DNA from: Curtobacterium sp. ZW137
GTDB lineage: Bacteria; Actinomycetota; Actinomycetes; Actinomycetales; Microbacteriaceae
Direction of reading: 5' to 3'
Assembly: GCF_003762905.1 (NCBI RefSeq)
Contig: NZ_RJKS01000005.1
Span: forward strand, 1-64,000
Length of the DNA stretch: 64,000 nucleotides
This document shows, in pieces, positions 54,091-64,000 of the stretch. The notes below the pieces were generated by a model. It ran no database searches, was not told where the DNA came from, and worked only from the letters and a program-made list of their open reading frames with translations. The stretch's first letter is position 1. Every line of letters begins with the position of its first letter. The translations under genes and the position numbers were made by a program.

Positions 54091-55548
54091 CTACGGCGCG
54101 AGGCTGCCGGACGTGTGCACGTGACCGTCCGACGCGGCGGCGTCGGCGGGGACACCGGCGCGTGCGGCACCGGTGTCGCCGAAGTCGCTGCCGCGGGTCT
54201 CGCGGATGAACAGGAGCGCGACGAGGGTGACGACCGCCGCGATGGTGAGGTAGAGCCCGACGAGGAAGATGTTCCCGTCCGGCTTCCACAGCGCCAGGGC
54301 GATCGTCGGCGCGAGCGATGCACCGAGGATCGACGCGACGTTGTACGCGATCGCCGAACCGGTGTAGCGGACGTTCGTCGGGAACAGCTCGGGGAGCAGG
54401 GCGCCCATCGGACCGAACGTCAGGCCCATCAGCGAGAGCCCCACGATGAGGAACGTCACGACGGTGATCGGGCCGGTGGAGGCGGCGAACCAGAACTGGA
54501 ACGTCAGGCCGAACAGCGCGATGCCGATCGTGGTCGGGATGAGGGTCTTCCGGCGGCCGAACTTGTCGGCCAGGATGCCGGCGATCGGCGTGAAGATGCC
54601 GAAGAACACGACGCCGATCATGAGCAGCGTCAAGAACTCACCGCGGGAGTAGCCGAGCCCGACCTTGGGGACGAGTGCCGACGCGGTGGAGCCGGTGGTG
54701 CCGTAGGACAGCGTGAACGTGGTCATGAAGTAGAAGAGCACGTAGGTGGCGACCATGCCGAAGGTGCCGACGATGAGCGCCTTCCACGAGGTGCGGAACA
54801 CGCGGCCGAGCGGGACCTTCGCGACGGTGCCGGACTCCTGGACGCCACGGAACACCGTCGACTCGACGAGCCGGAAGCGCACGTAGAGGCCGACGAGCAC
54901 GAGCACGGCGGAGAGCAGGAACGGCAGGCGCCAGCCCCAGGCCTGGAACTCGGGGTTCGGGGTGCCGTCGGCGCCGGCGGGCATCGCGGCGTTGATCGCG
55001 ATGAACAGGCCGTTGGCGAGGAGGAAGCCGATCGGGGCGCCGAGCTGCGGCATCGAACCGAAGACGCCGCGCTTGCCCTTCGGCGCGTTCTCGGTCGCGA
55101 GGAGCGCCGCGCCGGACCACTCGCCGCCGAGGCCGACACCCTGGGCGAAGCGCATCACGGCGAGGAGGACCGGGGCCCAGATGCCGATCGAGTCGAACGT
55201 CGGCAGGCAGCCGATGAGGAACGTGGCGGTGCCCATCACGAGCAGCGACGCGACGAGGGTGGTCTTGCGACCGATGCGGTCACCGAAGTGGCCGAAGATG
55301 ACCGACCCGACGGGACGGGCGAAGAACGCGAGCGCGAACGTCACGAACGACGACAGCTGCGATGCGGTGGGGTCCTCGTTCGGGAAGAAGAGCGTCGGGA
55401 AGACGAGGACCGCGGCCGTCGCGTAGACGTAGAAGTCGTAGAACTCGATCGAGGTGCCGATGAGGCTCGCGACGACGACGCGGGAGCGCGGGTTCGTCTT
55501 CGGGGCGGGGGCGTGCGCTGAGGCGGGTGCTGCCGGTGAGGCGGACAT
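54091..55548 (-). CDS. MFS transporter, metabolite:H+ symporter type
   Basis: 485 residues from ATG 55548. Twelve membrane segments. VVVASLIGTSIEFYDFYVYATAAVLVFP at the first span and FGHFGDRIGRKTTLVASLL in the first loop are the marks of the MHS group (ProP/ShiA/KgtP relatives), which take up osmolytes, dicarboxylates or aromatic acids with protons. The substrate cannot be read from sequence. Monocistronic, with a 174-bp gap to ribA upstream. Confidence 0.92.
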   Translation of the reverse strand: MSASPAAPASAHAPAPKTNPRSRVVVASLIGTSIEFYDFYVYATAAVLVFPTLFFPNEDPTASQLSSFVTFALAFFARPVGSVIFGHFGDRIGRKTTLVASLLVMGTATFLIGCLPTFDSIGIWAPVLLAVMRFAQGVGLGGEWSGAALLATENAPKGKRGVFGSMPQLGAPIGFLLANGLFIAINAAMPAGADGTPNPEFQAWGWRLPFLLSAVLVLVGLYVRFRLVESTVFRGVQESGTVAKVPLGRVFRTSWKALIVGTFGMVATYVLFYFMTTFTLSYGTTGSTASALVPKVGLGYSRGEFLTLLMIGVVFFGIFTPIAGILADKFGRRKTLIPTTIGIALFGLTFQFWFAASTGPITVVTFLIVGLSLMGLTFGPMGALLPELFPTNVRYTGSAIAYNVASILGASLAPTIALALWKPDGNIFLVGLYLTIAAVVTLVALLFIRETRGSDFGDTGAARAGVPADAAASDGHVHTSGSLAP

Positions 55549-55722
55549 GAGGCGGGGAGGACTCCGAACAGTGCGTCGTCGGACGACGCGAGCGGTACCG
55601 AACTGCGGACACCGATTCGGTTCGCGGGGTGGCGCGACGGGTCGATCGGGTGCGTTCGGCTGGTGGTGGACCGCTTGTGACGGGAGGTCAACAGTGTACG
55701 ACGGATGTCGCGAACCTGCGAA

Positions 55723-56379
55723 TCAGTTGTGTGCGCCCGCTTCGAGGTGTGCCGGCAGCGTGTGGCCCATCCGGTCGCGCTTGGTGTCCAGGTACGCCGC
55801 GTTCTGCGCGGAGATGCCGACGACGAGCGGGACGAGGGCGTCCACGACGATGCCGTGCTCCTCGAGCTGCCGACGCTTCTCCGGGTTGTTGGAGAGCAGC
55901 CGGACCCGCCCGATGCCGATGTCGGCGAGGATGCCGGCTGCGCCGCCGTACGCACGCGAGTCGGCGGGGAGCCCGAGCGCGAGGTTGGCGTCGAGGGTGT
56001 CGAGCCCGTCTTCCTGCAGGCGGTAGGCCTTGAGCTTGTTGATCAGGCCGATGCCCCGGCCTTCCTGCCCGCGGAGGTAGACGACGACCCCGCCCTCGGT
56101 CGCGATGGTGTCGAGCGCGGCGTCGAGCTGCGGGCCGCACTCGCACTTCAGCGACCCGAACGCTTCTCCGGTGAGGCACTCCGAGTGCACGCGCACGAGC
56201 GCACCGTCGGTGGGCGCGGACCCGTCGGGCAGCGCGCCGATGATGGCGACGTGCTCCGCCCCGGTCACGAGGTCCCGGTAGGCGCGCATCTCGAACGTGC
56301 CGTGGGTGGTCGGCACGTTCGTGGACACCTCGAACTGGACCGGACTGCCCGGGGTGGGGGAGGTCAGCGCGTCGGTCAT
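55723..56379 (-). CDS. ribA: GTP cyclohydrolase II
   Basis: 218 residues. First step of riboflavin synthesis from GTP. The zinc cysteines are in HSECLTGEAFGSLKCECGPQL; the catalytic region has LRGQEGRGIGLINKLKAY, then DTLDANLALG and RLLSNNPEK. It is the stand-alone form, without the DHBP synthase (RibB) domain common in other actinobacteria. Start overlaps ribD stop by four bases (ATGA). Last gene of the leftward run. Confidence 0.95.
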   Translation of the reverse strand: MTDALTSPTPGSPVQFEVSTNVPTTHGTFEMRAYRDLVTGAEHVAIIGALPDGSAPTDGALVRVHSECLTGEAFGSLKCECGPQLDAALDTIATEGGVVVYLRGQEGRGIGLINKLKAYRLQEDGLDTLDANLALGLPADSRAYGGAAGILADIGIGRVRLLSNNPEKRRQLEEHGIVVDALVPLVVGISAQNAAYLDTKRDRMGHTLPAHLEAGAHN

Positions 56380-57503
56380 GGGGTACTCCGGTCGTTACGG
56401 GCCCCGTCGTCAGCGTGCTCGCCGTGACGTCGAGCGGGGTCGGCGTGGACGGGTCGTGCGCGCACCAGCAGGTCAGGGCCGAGGCTGGTGGTCGATAGTA
56501 CGTCCAACCGCCGACGCTCGTTCATGCTTCCCACGCCGATGTCACCGAGCGCAACACGGGGGCCGCCGAGGAGCACGGGTGCGACGTAGACGAGGACCTC
56601 GTCGACGAGTCCGGCGGCGATGAAGGCCGAGGCGACCGTCGGGCCGCCCTCGACGAAGACGGTCCGGATGCCCTGCTCGCCGAGCGCCCGGAGCGCGGCG
56701 TGGAGGTCGTGTCCCGGGAGCTGGAGGAAACCGCGTGGGTGCCGGCGGACCGCGGCGTCGGCGGGCACCGGGCGGTCGCCGAGCACGACGGCGAGCGGCT
56801 GGTCGGCGAGCAGCTCGCCGGCGTCGCCGCGTGCGGTGAGTGAGGCGTCGTCGGCGAGCACGGTCCCGGTCCCGACGACGATCGCGTCGTGGGCGGCACG
56901 CTGTTCGTGCACGTGCTGGCGAGCGGCGGCTCCGGTGATCCACTTGCTCGAACCGTCGGCCGCGGCGGCGCGGCCGTCCAGGCTCGAGGCCCACTTGACG
57001 GTGACCCACGGACGCCCATGGCGGACCGAGGTGAGCCAGCGCTCGAGGAACGTGGCCGCCTGGTCCGCGAGGACACCAGAGACGACGTCGACCCCGGCGG
57101 CGCGCAGCCGGTCGGCGCCCCCGTGCACGGCCGGGCCCGGGTCGTCGATCGCGTAGACGACCCGACCGACGCCGGCCTCGATGAGGGCGACCGAGCACGG
57201 GCCGGTGCGTCCGGTGTGGTTGCACGGCTCGAGGGTCACGACGACGGTCGCGCCGCGGAGCTCCTCGGGGGCGACCTTCGCCATCGCGTCAACCTCGGCG
57301 TGCGGGGTCCCCGCGCCCTTGTGCCAGCCCTCGGCGAGGGTCTCGCCGTCGGGGGAGAGGACGACGGCGCCGACGCGCGCGTGGTCACCGAGCACGGGAC
57401 CGAGCGCCGCGAGCTCGAGCCCGCGTCGCATCGCCCGCACTTCAGCGGCCGAAGCGCCCGAAGCGCCAGAATCGCCCGAAGCGGCCGCGGATGCGGAGCT
57501 CAT
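56376..57503 (-). CDS. ribD: Bifunctional riboflavin deaminase-reductase
   Basis: 375 residues from ATG 57503. The deaminase half has GAGTPHAEVDAMA (HAE zinc/catalytic) and LEPCNHTGRTGPCSVALI (PCxxxGxxxPC). The reductase half starts near PWVTVKWASSLDGRAAAADG and ends with VFVEGGPTVASAFIAAGLVDEVLVYVAP. Together they run the second and third steps of riboflavin synthesis. An Ala/Ser/Gly-rich N-terminal extension of ~20 residues precedes the domain. Start overlaps the GNAT gene stop by four bases. ribE, ribB and ribH are not in this window. Confidence 0.94.
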   Translation of the reverse strand: MSSASAAASGDSGASGASAAEVRAMRRGLELAALGPVLGDHARVGAVVLSPDGETLAEGWHKGAGTPHAEVDAMAKVAPEELRGATVVVTLEPCNHTGRTGPCSVALIEAGVGRVVYAIDDPGPAVHGGADRLRAAGVDVVSGVLADQAATFLERWLTSVRHGRPWVTVKWASSLDGRAAAADGSSKWITGAAARQHVHEQRAAHDAIVVGTGTVLADDASLTARGDAGELLADQPLAVVLGDRPVPADAAVRRHPRGFLQLPGHDLHAALRALGEQGIRTVFVEGGPTVASAFIAAGLVDEVLVYVAPVLLGGPRVALGDIGVGSMNERRRLDVLSTTSLGPDLLVRARPVHADPARRHGEHADDGARNDRSTP

Positions 57504-58081
57504 GCGAGACCCCCACCCGCGGCATACGACTCCGCCGGCCACGGCAGGTCGGACGCCGGGGTGCCGTCGGCACGCCGGAGCCCCTTCCACGCCGTCGCCG
57601 GGGAGCCGTCCCGGTTCGGGATGTTGGCGTCCCCGGTGCCGGTGTACGCGAACCCCGCCCGCCGTGCGACGTTCGCCGACGCGGCGTTCCCCACGTAGCA
57701 CTCCCAGTACACGTCGGGAGCACCTTGCGCGAACGCCCAGTCCACGACGAGCGACACCGCATCGTGCACGAGCCCCTGCCCGCGGGCGGACGGCGCGAGC
57801 CAGAAGCCGATGTCCCGCCGCTCGGTGCGGTACGACACGACCCCTTCGAGCCAGGTGGACCCGTGGCGACGGATCGCCCACGTGTACTCCCGGTCGGACG
57901 CCCACCCCGGCCCGACGAGCGCATCGACGAACGCGTTGGCGTCCTGCGGACGGTACGGCGTCGGGATGGTCGTCCAGCGGATGACGTCCGGGTCCTGGCA
58001 CCCGTCGGTGATCGCCACGGTGTCGGCGCGCGTCGGGACGTCCAGGCGGACCCGGTCGGAGGTGAGCGTGACGGGCAGCAC
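57500..58081 (-). CDS. GNAT N-acetyltransferase
   Basis: 193 residues. RimJ/RimL-like acetyltransferase: LTSDRVRLDVPTRAD at the start, then IGFWLAPSARGQGLVHDAVSLVVDWAF (acetyl-CoA binding Q/RxxGxG/A-like loop) and ANVARRAGFAYTGTG. The acceptor is unknown. Sits between trpS (2-bp gap) and ribD (4-base overlap), so it is part of one transcript with them. Confidence 0.9.
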   Translation of the reverse strand: MLPVTLTSDRVRLDVPTRADTVAITDGCQDPDVIRWTTIPTPYRPQDANAFVDALVGPGWASDREYTWAIRRHGSTWLEGVVSYRTERRDIGFWLAPSARGQGLVHDAVSLVVDWAFAQGAPDVYWECYVGNAASANVARRAGFAYTGTGDANIPNRDGSPATAWKGLRRADGTPASDLPWPAESYAAGGGLA

Positions 58082-58083
58082 GG

Positions 58084-59978
<1,895 letters not shown>

Positions 59979-60072
59979 GCAGAACACCCTATCGGCGGGT
60001 GCCGACAGGCCCCGACCCGGCCGGGCGCGGCCCGGGACCAGACCGGGCGCGGCCGTCGACACGGCCACGGAA

Positions 60073-60116
60073 CGGACGGGAGGCCCGGTGCCAGCCGGCA
60101 CCGGGCCTCCCGTCCG
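60073..60116. terminator. 44-bp palindrome after HPr gene (family copy 3)
   Basis: Same sequence as 54033-54076 except one base in the loop (CAGCCGG instead of CAGCTGG). It lies 22 bp beyond the HPr stop. Confidence 0.75.
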
Positions 60117-60138
60117 GTCGTGGTCGCGACCGGTGCGT

Positions 60139-60411
60139 TCAGGCCGCGTCGTGGTCCGTCTTCAGGAAGTCGACCAGGCTGTCCGCCGTGGTCTCGGCGT
60201 CGTCGCCGGAGACGGTCAGCGTCACCTCGTCGCCGTTCTCGACGCCCAGGCCGAGGAGCCCGAGGATGCTGCCGGCGTTCGCCGACTTGTCGCCCTTGGC
60301 GATCGTGACCTGGTGGCCGGACGCGGTGACGGTCTGGACGAACAGCGACGCCGGACGGGCGTGCAGACCGGATCCGCTGGCGACGGTGACGGTGCGGGTG
60401 GCTTCGGACAT
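60139..60411 (-). CDS. ptsH: HPr phosphocarrier protein
   Basis: 90 residues from ATG 60411. Passes phosphate from enzyme I to the sugar-specific EIIA. The phospho-acceptor is His 17 in SGSGLHARPASLF; the regulatory serine position is Ser 48 in NAGSILGLLGLG. Length is normal. Separated from ptsI (61537) by the DeoR gene, which is on the same strand and 67 bp upstream of ptsH; the three form the general PTS set of this locus. Confidence 0.96.
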   Translation of the reverse strand: MSEATRTVTVASGSGLHARPASLFVQTVTASGHQVTIAKGDKSANAGSILGLLGLGVENGDEVTLTVSGDDAETTADSLVDFLKTDHDAA

Positions 60412-60478
60412 CGATGAACTCCTTCGATGGGGTGGTTGGCTCATGGTAGCGAGCGGGTGGTCACGGGGACCGGGACGG

Positions 60479-61249
60479 TCAGGGTCGGCCGGGCCAGAAG
60501 ACCTCGGTGCCGGCCGCCTCGACCTCGCGGACGAGGTCCAGGTTGACCGCCGGATCGGTGATGATCGTGTCGATCGCGGCGAGCGGTGCGACGCGGCCGA
60601 ACTCCTCGCGGCCGAACTTCGTGTGGTCGGCGAGCAGGATGCTCCGGCGCGCGGCCTTGATCATCGCGGACTTCACGGCGGCCTCGGCCATGTTGTGCGT
60701 CGTCAGGCCGCGCTCGGGCGTGATGCCGTTGATGCTGATGAAGGCGACGTCGACGCTGACCATGCCGATCAGCTGGTGCGTCCACGTGCCGACGCCGGCG
60801 AGCGAGTCGCTCCGGATGTTGCCGCCGAGCAGGTGCAGGTCGATGCCCGGGCGGTTCGCGACGGCCATCGCGACCGGGAGCGAGTGGGTGACCACGGTGA
60901 GGCCACGGTCCGGCGGGAGCATCTCGGCGAGGCAGATCGTGGACGTGCCGGCGTCGATCATGATCGAGCCGTTCTCCGGCAGTTCCTCGAGCGCGGCCTC
61001 GGCGATCACCATCTTCTCGGCCTGGTTGATCCCGCCGCGGTCGCCGACGCCCGGGTGCAGCGTGATCCGCTCGACCGGGATGGCGCCGCCGTGGGCGCGA
61101 CGGACGAGTCCGCGACGCTCGAGCGAGGTGAGGTCGCGGCGGATCGTCTCCGGGGTGACCTCGAGGAGCTCGGCGAGGTCCTTGACGTCGACCCGGCCGG
61201 CGGCGCGCGCCTGCTCGACGATGCGCTGGTGGCGCTCTGGTGCGTACAT
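60479..61249 (-). CDS. DeoR family transcriptional regulator
   Basis: 256 residues. N-terminal DeoR-type HTH: APERHQRIVEQARAAGRVDVKDLAELLEVTPETIRRDLTSLERRGLVRRAHGGA. The C-terminal sugar-phosphate sensing domain has MIDAGTSTICLAEML, VVTHSLPVAMA, ISINGITPERGLTTHNMAEAAVKSAMIKAA and ILLADHTKFG. Divergent from ptsI and mtlA, so a PTS regulator that responds to a sugar phosphate is likely. Confidence 0.94.
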   Translation of the reverse strand: MYAPERHQRIVEQARAAGRVDVKDLAELLEVTPETIRRDLTSLERRGLVRRAHGGAIPVERITLHPGVGDRGGINQAEKMVIAEAALEELPENGSIMIDAGTSTICLAEMLPPDRGLTVVTHSLPVAMAVANRPGIDLHLLGGNIRSDSLAGVGTWTHQLIGMVSVDVAFISINGITPERGLTTHNMAEAAVKSAMIKAARRSILLADHTKFGREEFGRVAPLAAIDTIITDPAVNLDLVREVEAAGTEVFWPGRP

Positions 61250-61536
61250 CGGACCTCGGTGTCTCGGAGGGGTGTCGTGTGGGGTGCTGTCCGCAGGTGT
61301 ACTCGGAACCGAACGGACATGGACGGAGGAGAACCGGTCGGTCGACGCCCGAAGTGGGGGCCGGTCAGACGAAAACGGGCATCCGTTCGTGCATTTTTAT
61401 CCCCGGATGTGTTTGTTTGTCAACGCGGATCGATGTAGTGTGCTGCTCAGCCGCACGGACGTGGTCCGTTTCGTGTCGCATCTGCACCGAACCGAACCAC
61501 CCCACCGCAAGCGCGCGTGAGATGAAGGAGTCTCGA
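61250..61536. promoter_or_regulatory. Divergent control region of the PTS locus
   Basis: 287 bp between the DeoR gene (-) and ptsI (+). A likely ptsI promoter is TTTGTT (61412-61417), 18-bp spacer, TAGTGT (61436-61441). The T-rich stretch around 61392-61420 (GCATTTTTATCCCC, TGTTTGTTTGTC) stands out from the GC-rich surroundings and may hold regulator sites. Confidence 0.45.
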
Positions 61537-63192
61537 ATGTCCGAACTGCTCGGAACCGGCGTCGGCCGCGGCGTCGCCCACGGCCCCGTGCTCCGGATGG
61601 CGGACCCGCTCGGCGAACCGTCGACCGCGGCGCTCGAAGGCTCGGCGGACGACGCGAAGCAGGCGGTGCACGCCGCGCTCGCCGCGGTGGCAGAGGACCT
61701 CAACAAGCGCGGACAGCTCGCCGGCGGTGACGCCCAGGCCGTGCTCGAAGCGCAGGCGCTGATGGCGCAGGACCCGACGCTCCTCGACGACGTGCACGCA
61801 CGCATCGACGGCGGCACCAACGCCGAGCGTGCCGTGTACGAAGCGTTCGCCCAGTTCCGCGACCTGCTCGTCTCGATGGGCGGCTACATGGGGGAGCGTG
61901 CGGCCGACCTCGACGACGTCGCCCAGCGCATCATCGCGAAGCTCCGCGGCGTCCACGCACCCGGCGTCCCCGAGTCGGACACCCCCTTCGTGCTCGTCGC
62001 CCGCGACCTCGCGCCGGCCGACACCGCACTCCTCGACCTCGACAAGGTCCTGGCCCTCGTCACCCGTGACGGCGGCCCGACCTCGCACACCGCGATCCTC
62101 GCCCGCGCCAAGGGCATCACCGCGATCGTCGGTGTCACCGGTGCCGACGACCTCACCGACGGCGTCGCCGTCGTGGTGGACGCCGCAGCGGGCACCGTCG
62201 TCACCGACCCGTCCGCATCGCTCGTCACGGACGTCGAACAGCGCATCGCCGACCGCCTCGCCGCAGCCGCCGCACCGCTCACCGCCGGTGCCCTCGCGGA
62301 CGGCCACGTCGTGCCGCTCCTGGCGAACCTCGGCAGCCCGGCCGACGCCGGCGGCGCCGTCGCTCTCGGTGCGGAGGGCGTGGGGCTCTTCCGCACCGAG
62401 TTCCTCTTCCTCGACTCCCCGAAGGCCCCGACGGTGGACGAGCAGCAGGAGTCCTACCGGCAGCTCCTCGCCGCGTTCCCGGGCAAGAAGGTCGTCGTCC
62501 GCGCGCTCGACGCCGGTGCCGACAAGCCGCTGCCCTTCCTCACCGACAAGGACGAGGAGAACCCGGCGCTCGGTCGCCGCGGACTCCGCGCCCTGCGGAA
62601 CCACCCCGAGGTGCTCCGCGACCAGCTCACGGCGCTCGCCCGGGCGGACGCCGAGACCGAGGCGGACCTCTGGGTGATGGCCCCGATGGTCGCCGACGCC
62701 GAGGAGACCGAGTACTTCGTCGACCTCGCGCGGGAGCTCGGGATCCGGACCGCCGGCGTGATGGCCGAGGTCCCCTCCCTCGCGCTGATGGCCGAGCAGG
62801 TGTTCCAGTCCGCCGACTTCGTGTCCATCGGCACGAACGACCTGACCCAGTACACGATGGCCGCCGACCGCATGCTCGGCACCGTCGCGTCCTACCAGGA
62901 CCCGTGGCACCCGGCCGTCCTGCGCCTCGTCGCGCAGCTCGGCAGCGCCGGTGCCGACGCCGGCAAGCCCGTCGGGATCTGCGGTGAGGCCGCGGCCGAC
63001 CCGCTCCTCGCGGTCGTGCTCGTCGGCCTCGGCGCCACCACCCTCTCCATGACCCCCGCGGCCCTCGCCGACGTGCGTGCCGAACTCGGCAAGCACACCC
63101 TCGAAGAAGCCCGCGAGATGGCCCGGGCGGCACTCGCCGCGTCCACGGCGGCGGCCGCCAAGTCCGCCGCCGCGGCCGCGCACGCCGCCTAG
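61537..63192 (+). CDS. ptsI: PTS enzyme I (phosphoenolpyruvate-protein phosphotransferase)
   Basis: 551 residues from ATG 61537, with GAAGGAG seven bases upstream. Starts the PTS phosphate relay from PEP to HPr. Phospho-His 184 is in RDGGPTSHTAILARAKG. The PEP-binding barrel has GAEGVGLFRTEFLFLD, RALDAGADKPLPFL, FVSIGTNDLTQYTMAADR and the acid/base Cys in GICGEAAADP. Length is normal. The mannitol EII gene follows after 63 bp. Confidence 0.97.
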   Translation: MSELLGTGVGRGVAHGPVLRMADPLGEPSTAALEGSADDAKQAVHAALAAVAEDLNKRGQLAGGDAQAVLEAQALMAQDPTLLDDVHARIDGGTNAERAVYEAFAQFRDLLVSMGGYMGERAADLDDVAQRIIAKLRGVHAPGVPESDTPFVLVARDLAPADTALLDLDKVLALVTRDGGPTSHTAILARAKGITAIVGVTGADDLTDGVAVVVDAAAGTVVTDPSASLVTDVEQRIADRLAAAAAPLTAGALADGHVVPLLANLGSPADAGGAVALGAEGVGLFRTEFLFLDSPKAPTVDEQQESYRQLLAAFPGKKVVVRALDAGADKPLPFLTDKDEENPALGRRGLRALRNHPEVLRDQLTALARADAETEADLWVMAPMVADAEETEYFVDLARELGIRTAGVMAEVPSLALMAEQVFQSADFVSIGTNDLTQYTMAADRMLGTVASYQDPWHPAVLRLVAQLGSAGADAGKPVGICGEAAADPLLAVVLVGLGATTLSMTPAALADVRAELGKHTLEEAREMARAALAASTAAAAKSAAAAAHAA

Positions 63193-63255
63193 GCCCCCTG
63201 CTCCACAACCCGTCCCCTCCACGCAGCAGCACCACCACACAGAAAGTCACCGCAC

Positions 63256-64000
63256 ATGACAACGTCGTCCGTTGCAGCGCCCGACGCCCCCGCCAAGTCG
63301 CGGGGTGGCGCACGCGTCGCCGTTCAGAAGTTCGGCACGTTCCTCTCCGGCATGGTCATGCCCAACATCGCGATCTTCATCGCGTGGGGCATCATCACCG
63401 CCTTCTTCATCGAGACCGGGTGGACGCCTGTCGGCATCCTCGGCGGCTTCGGTGAGACGGGCGGCGTCGCGAACGTCGGCCTCGTCGGCCCGATCCTGAC
63501 CTACCTCATCCCGCTCGCGATCGCGATCCAGGGTGGCCGGATGGTCTACGAGACCCGCGGCGCCGTCGTCGGGTCGATCATGACCATGGGTGTCATCATC
63601 GGCGCCTCGGGCACCACGATGATCCTCGGCGCGATGATCTGCGGGCCGCTCGGCGCGTACCTCATCAAGCAGATCGACCGCATCTGGGACGGCAAGATCA
63701 AGCCCGGCTTCGAGATGCTCGTGAACAACTACGCGGCCGGCATCCTCGGCTTCGTGCTCGCGATGATCGGGTTCTTCTGGCTCGCGCCGCTGTTCAAGCT
63801 CATCGCCGAGGGCCTCGGCGACGCGGTGAACTTCCTCGTGCAGCACTCGCTCCTGCCCCTCGCCAGCGTCATCATCGAGCCGGCGAAGGTCTTCTTCCTC
63901 AACAACGCGATCAACCACGGCGTGCTCGACCAGCTCGGTGCGCAGCAGGTCCAGGAGTCCGGCAAGTCGATCCTGTTCCTGCTCGAGGCGAACCCCGGCC
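63256..64000 (+). CDS. mtlA: PTS mannitol-type transporter subunit EIIC(B) (partial)
   Basis: 248 residues are visible from ATG 63256; the gene runs off the window. Membrane channel of a mannitol-type PTS: VQKFGTFLSGMVMPNIAIFIAWGIITAFFIETGW, then GGRMVYETRGAVVGSIMTMGVIIG, MILGAMICGPLGAYLIKQIDR, KPGFEMLVNNYAAGILGFVLAM and FLNNAINHGVL with the conserved NNAINHG. These match the EIIC-mannitol family closely. The cytoplasmic IIB (and perhaps IIA) part is outside the window. Confidence 0.94.
   Translation, partial: MTTSSVAAPDAPAKSRGGARVAVQKFGTFLSGMVMPNIAIFIAWGIITAFFIETGWTPVGILGGFGETGGVANVGLVGPILTYLIPLAIAIQGGRMVYETRGAVVGSIMTMGVIIGASGTTMILGAMICGPLGAYLIKQIDRIWDGKIKPGFEMLVNNYAAGILGFVLAMIGFFWLAPLFKLIAEGLGDAVNFLVQHSLLPLASVIIEPAKVFFLNNAINHGVLDQLGAQQVQESGKSILFLLEANPG

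Noticed and set aside
58082..58083. FMN riboswitch before the riboflavin genes.
   Set aside because: There are only two bases between trpS and the GNAT gene and overlaps further on; no room and no conserved RFN motifs.

Overview
This 64-kb window is very GC-rich and tightly packed, with frequent GTG starts and 1- to 4-base stop/start overlaps. It carries an actinobacterial 6C RNA, Rv2578c-type and Rv3654c-type genes, PASTA-domain penicillin-binding protein and GTCAA- and LexA-type operators. Together these point to an actinobacterium, most likely Microbacteriaceae and plausibly Curtobacterium; the genus is an inference from gene content, not a database match.

Layout. 1-112 holds the 3' end of an IS481-type transposase. 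113-5358 has a small PH-like membrane protein, tRNA-Ser(GGA), the acetate pair pta-ackA and an NAD(P)-binding reductase. 5398-18180 is housekeeping: SRP RNA, dnaX-recR, lysC-asd, mqo, an SOS-box-controlled radical SAM protein, a three-gene two-component locus and tdk. 18256-25628 has a luciferase-like monooxygenase, a second two-component pair, tRNA-Pro(CGG), a metallophosphoesterase, a bifunctional PBP and a RidA protein. 25752-36970 has acsA, the 6C RNA, a compact tad/type II secretion-like cluster (ATPase, TadB-like protein, DUF4244 pilin, two TadE-like proteins), then topA-tmk-holB and a TetR regulator.

37015-41069 is the most unusual part. An intact tRNA-Thr(CGT) is followed by about 4 kb of small, mostly unknown genes, closed by a perfect 51-bp copy of the tRNA 3' half. 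This is the signature of site-specific integration, yet no integrase, excisionase, relaxase or replication gene is visible. The island carries its own long terminator behind the tRNA, a rare TTA codon, a two-gene unit (313-aa unknown protein plus a 68-aa membrane protein), several 47-68 aa proteins and a secreted PASTA protein.

41124-53487 has a PLP decarboxylase, an ABC exporter pair, a GH13 alpha-glucosidase, a secreted phosphatase built from two tandem HAD domains, a Gfo/Idh/MocA oxidoreductase, a DacB-type peptidase, a nicotinamidase-like hydrolase, and an ABC exporter behind a small HTH regulator with two GTCAA-N6-TTGAC operators. 53488-54032 is a repeat-rich non-coding stretch. 54091-60411 has an MFS transporter, the leftward run xth-trpS-GNAT-ribD-ribA, and HPr. 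The right end is a PTS locus: a DeoR regulator divergent from ptsI and the start of a mannitol-type EII.

Across the window, long GC-rich palindromes with little or no U-tract close many transcription units; several are near-identical copies of one 40-44 bp palindrome. Many genes have a TANNNT-like box exactly 6-7 nt before the start codon and no Shine-Dalgarno sequence, suggesting leaderless mRNAs.
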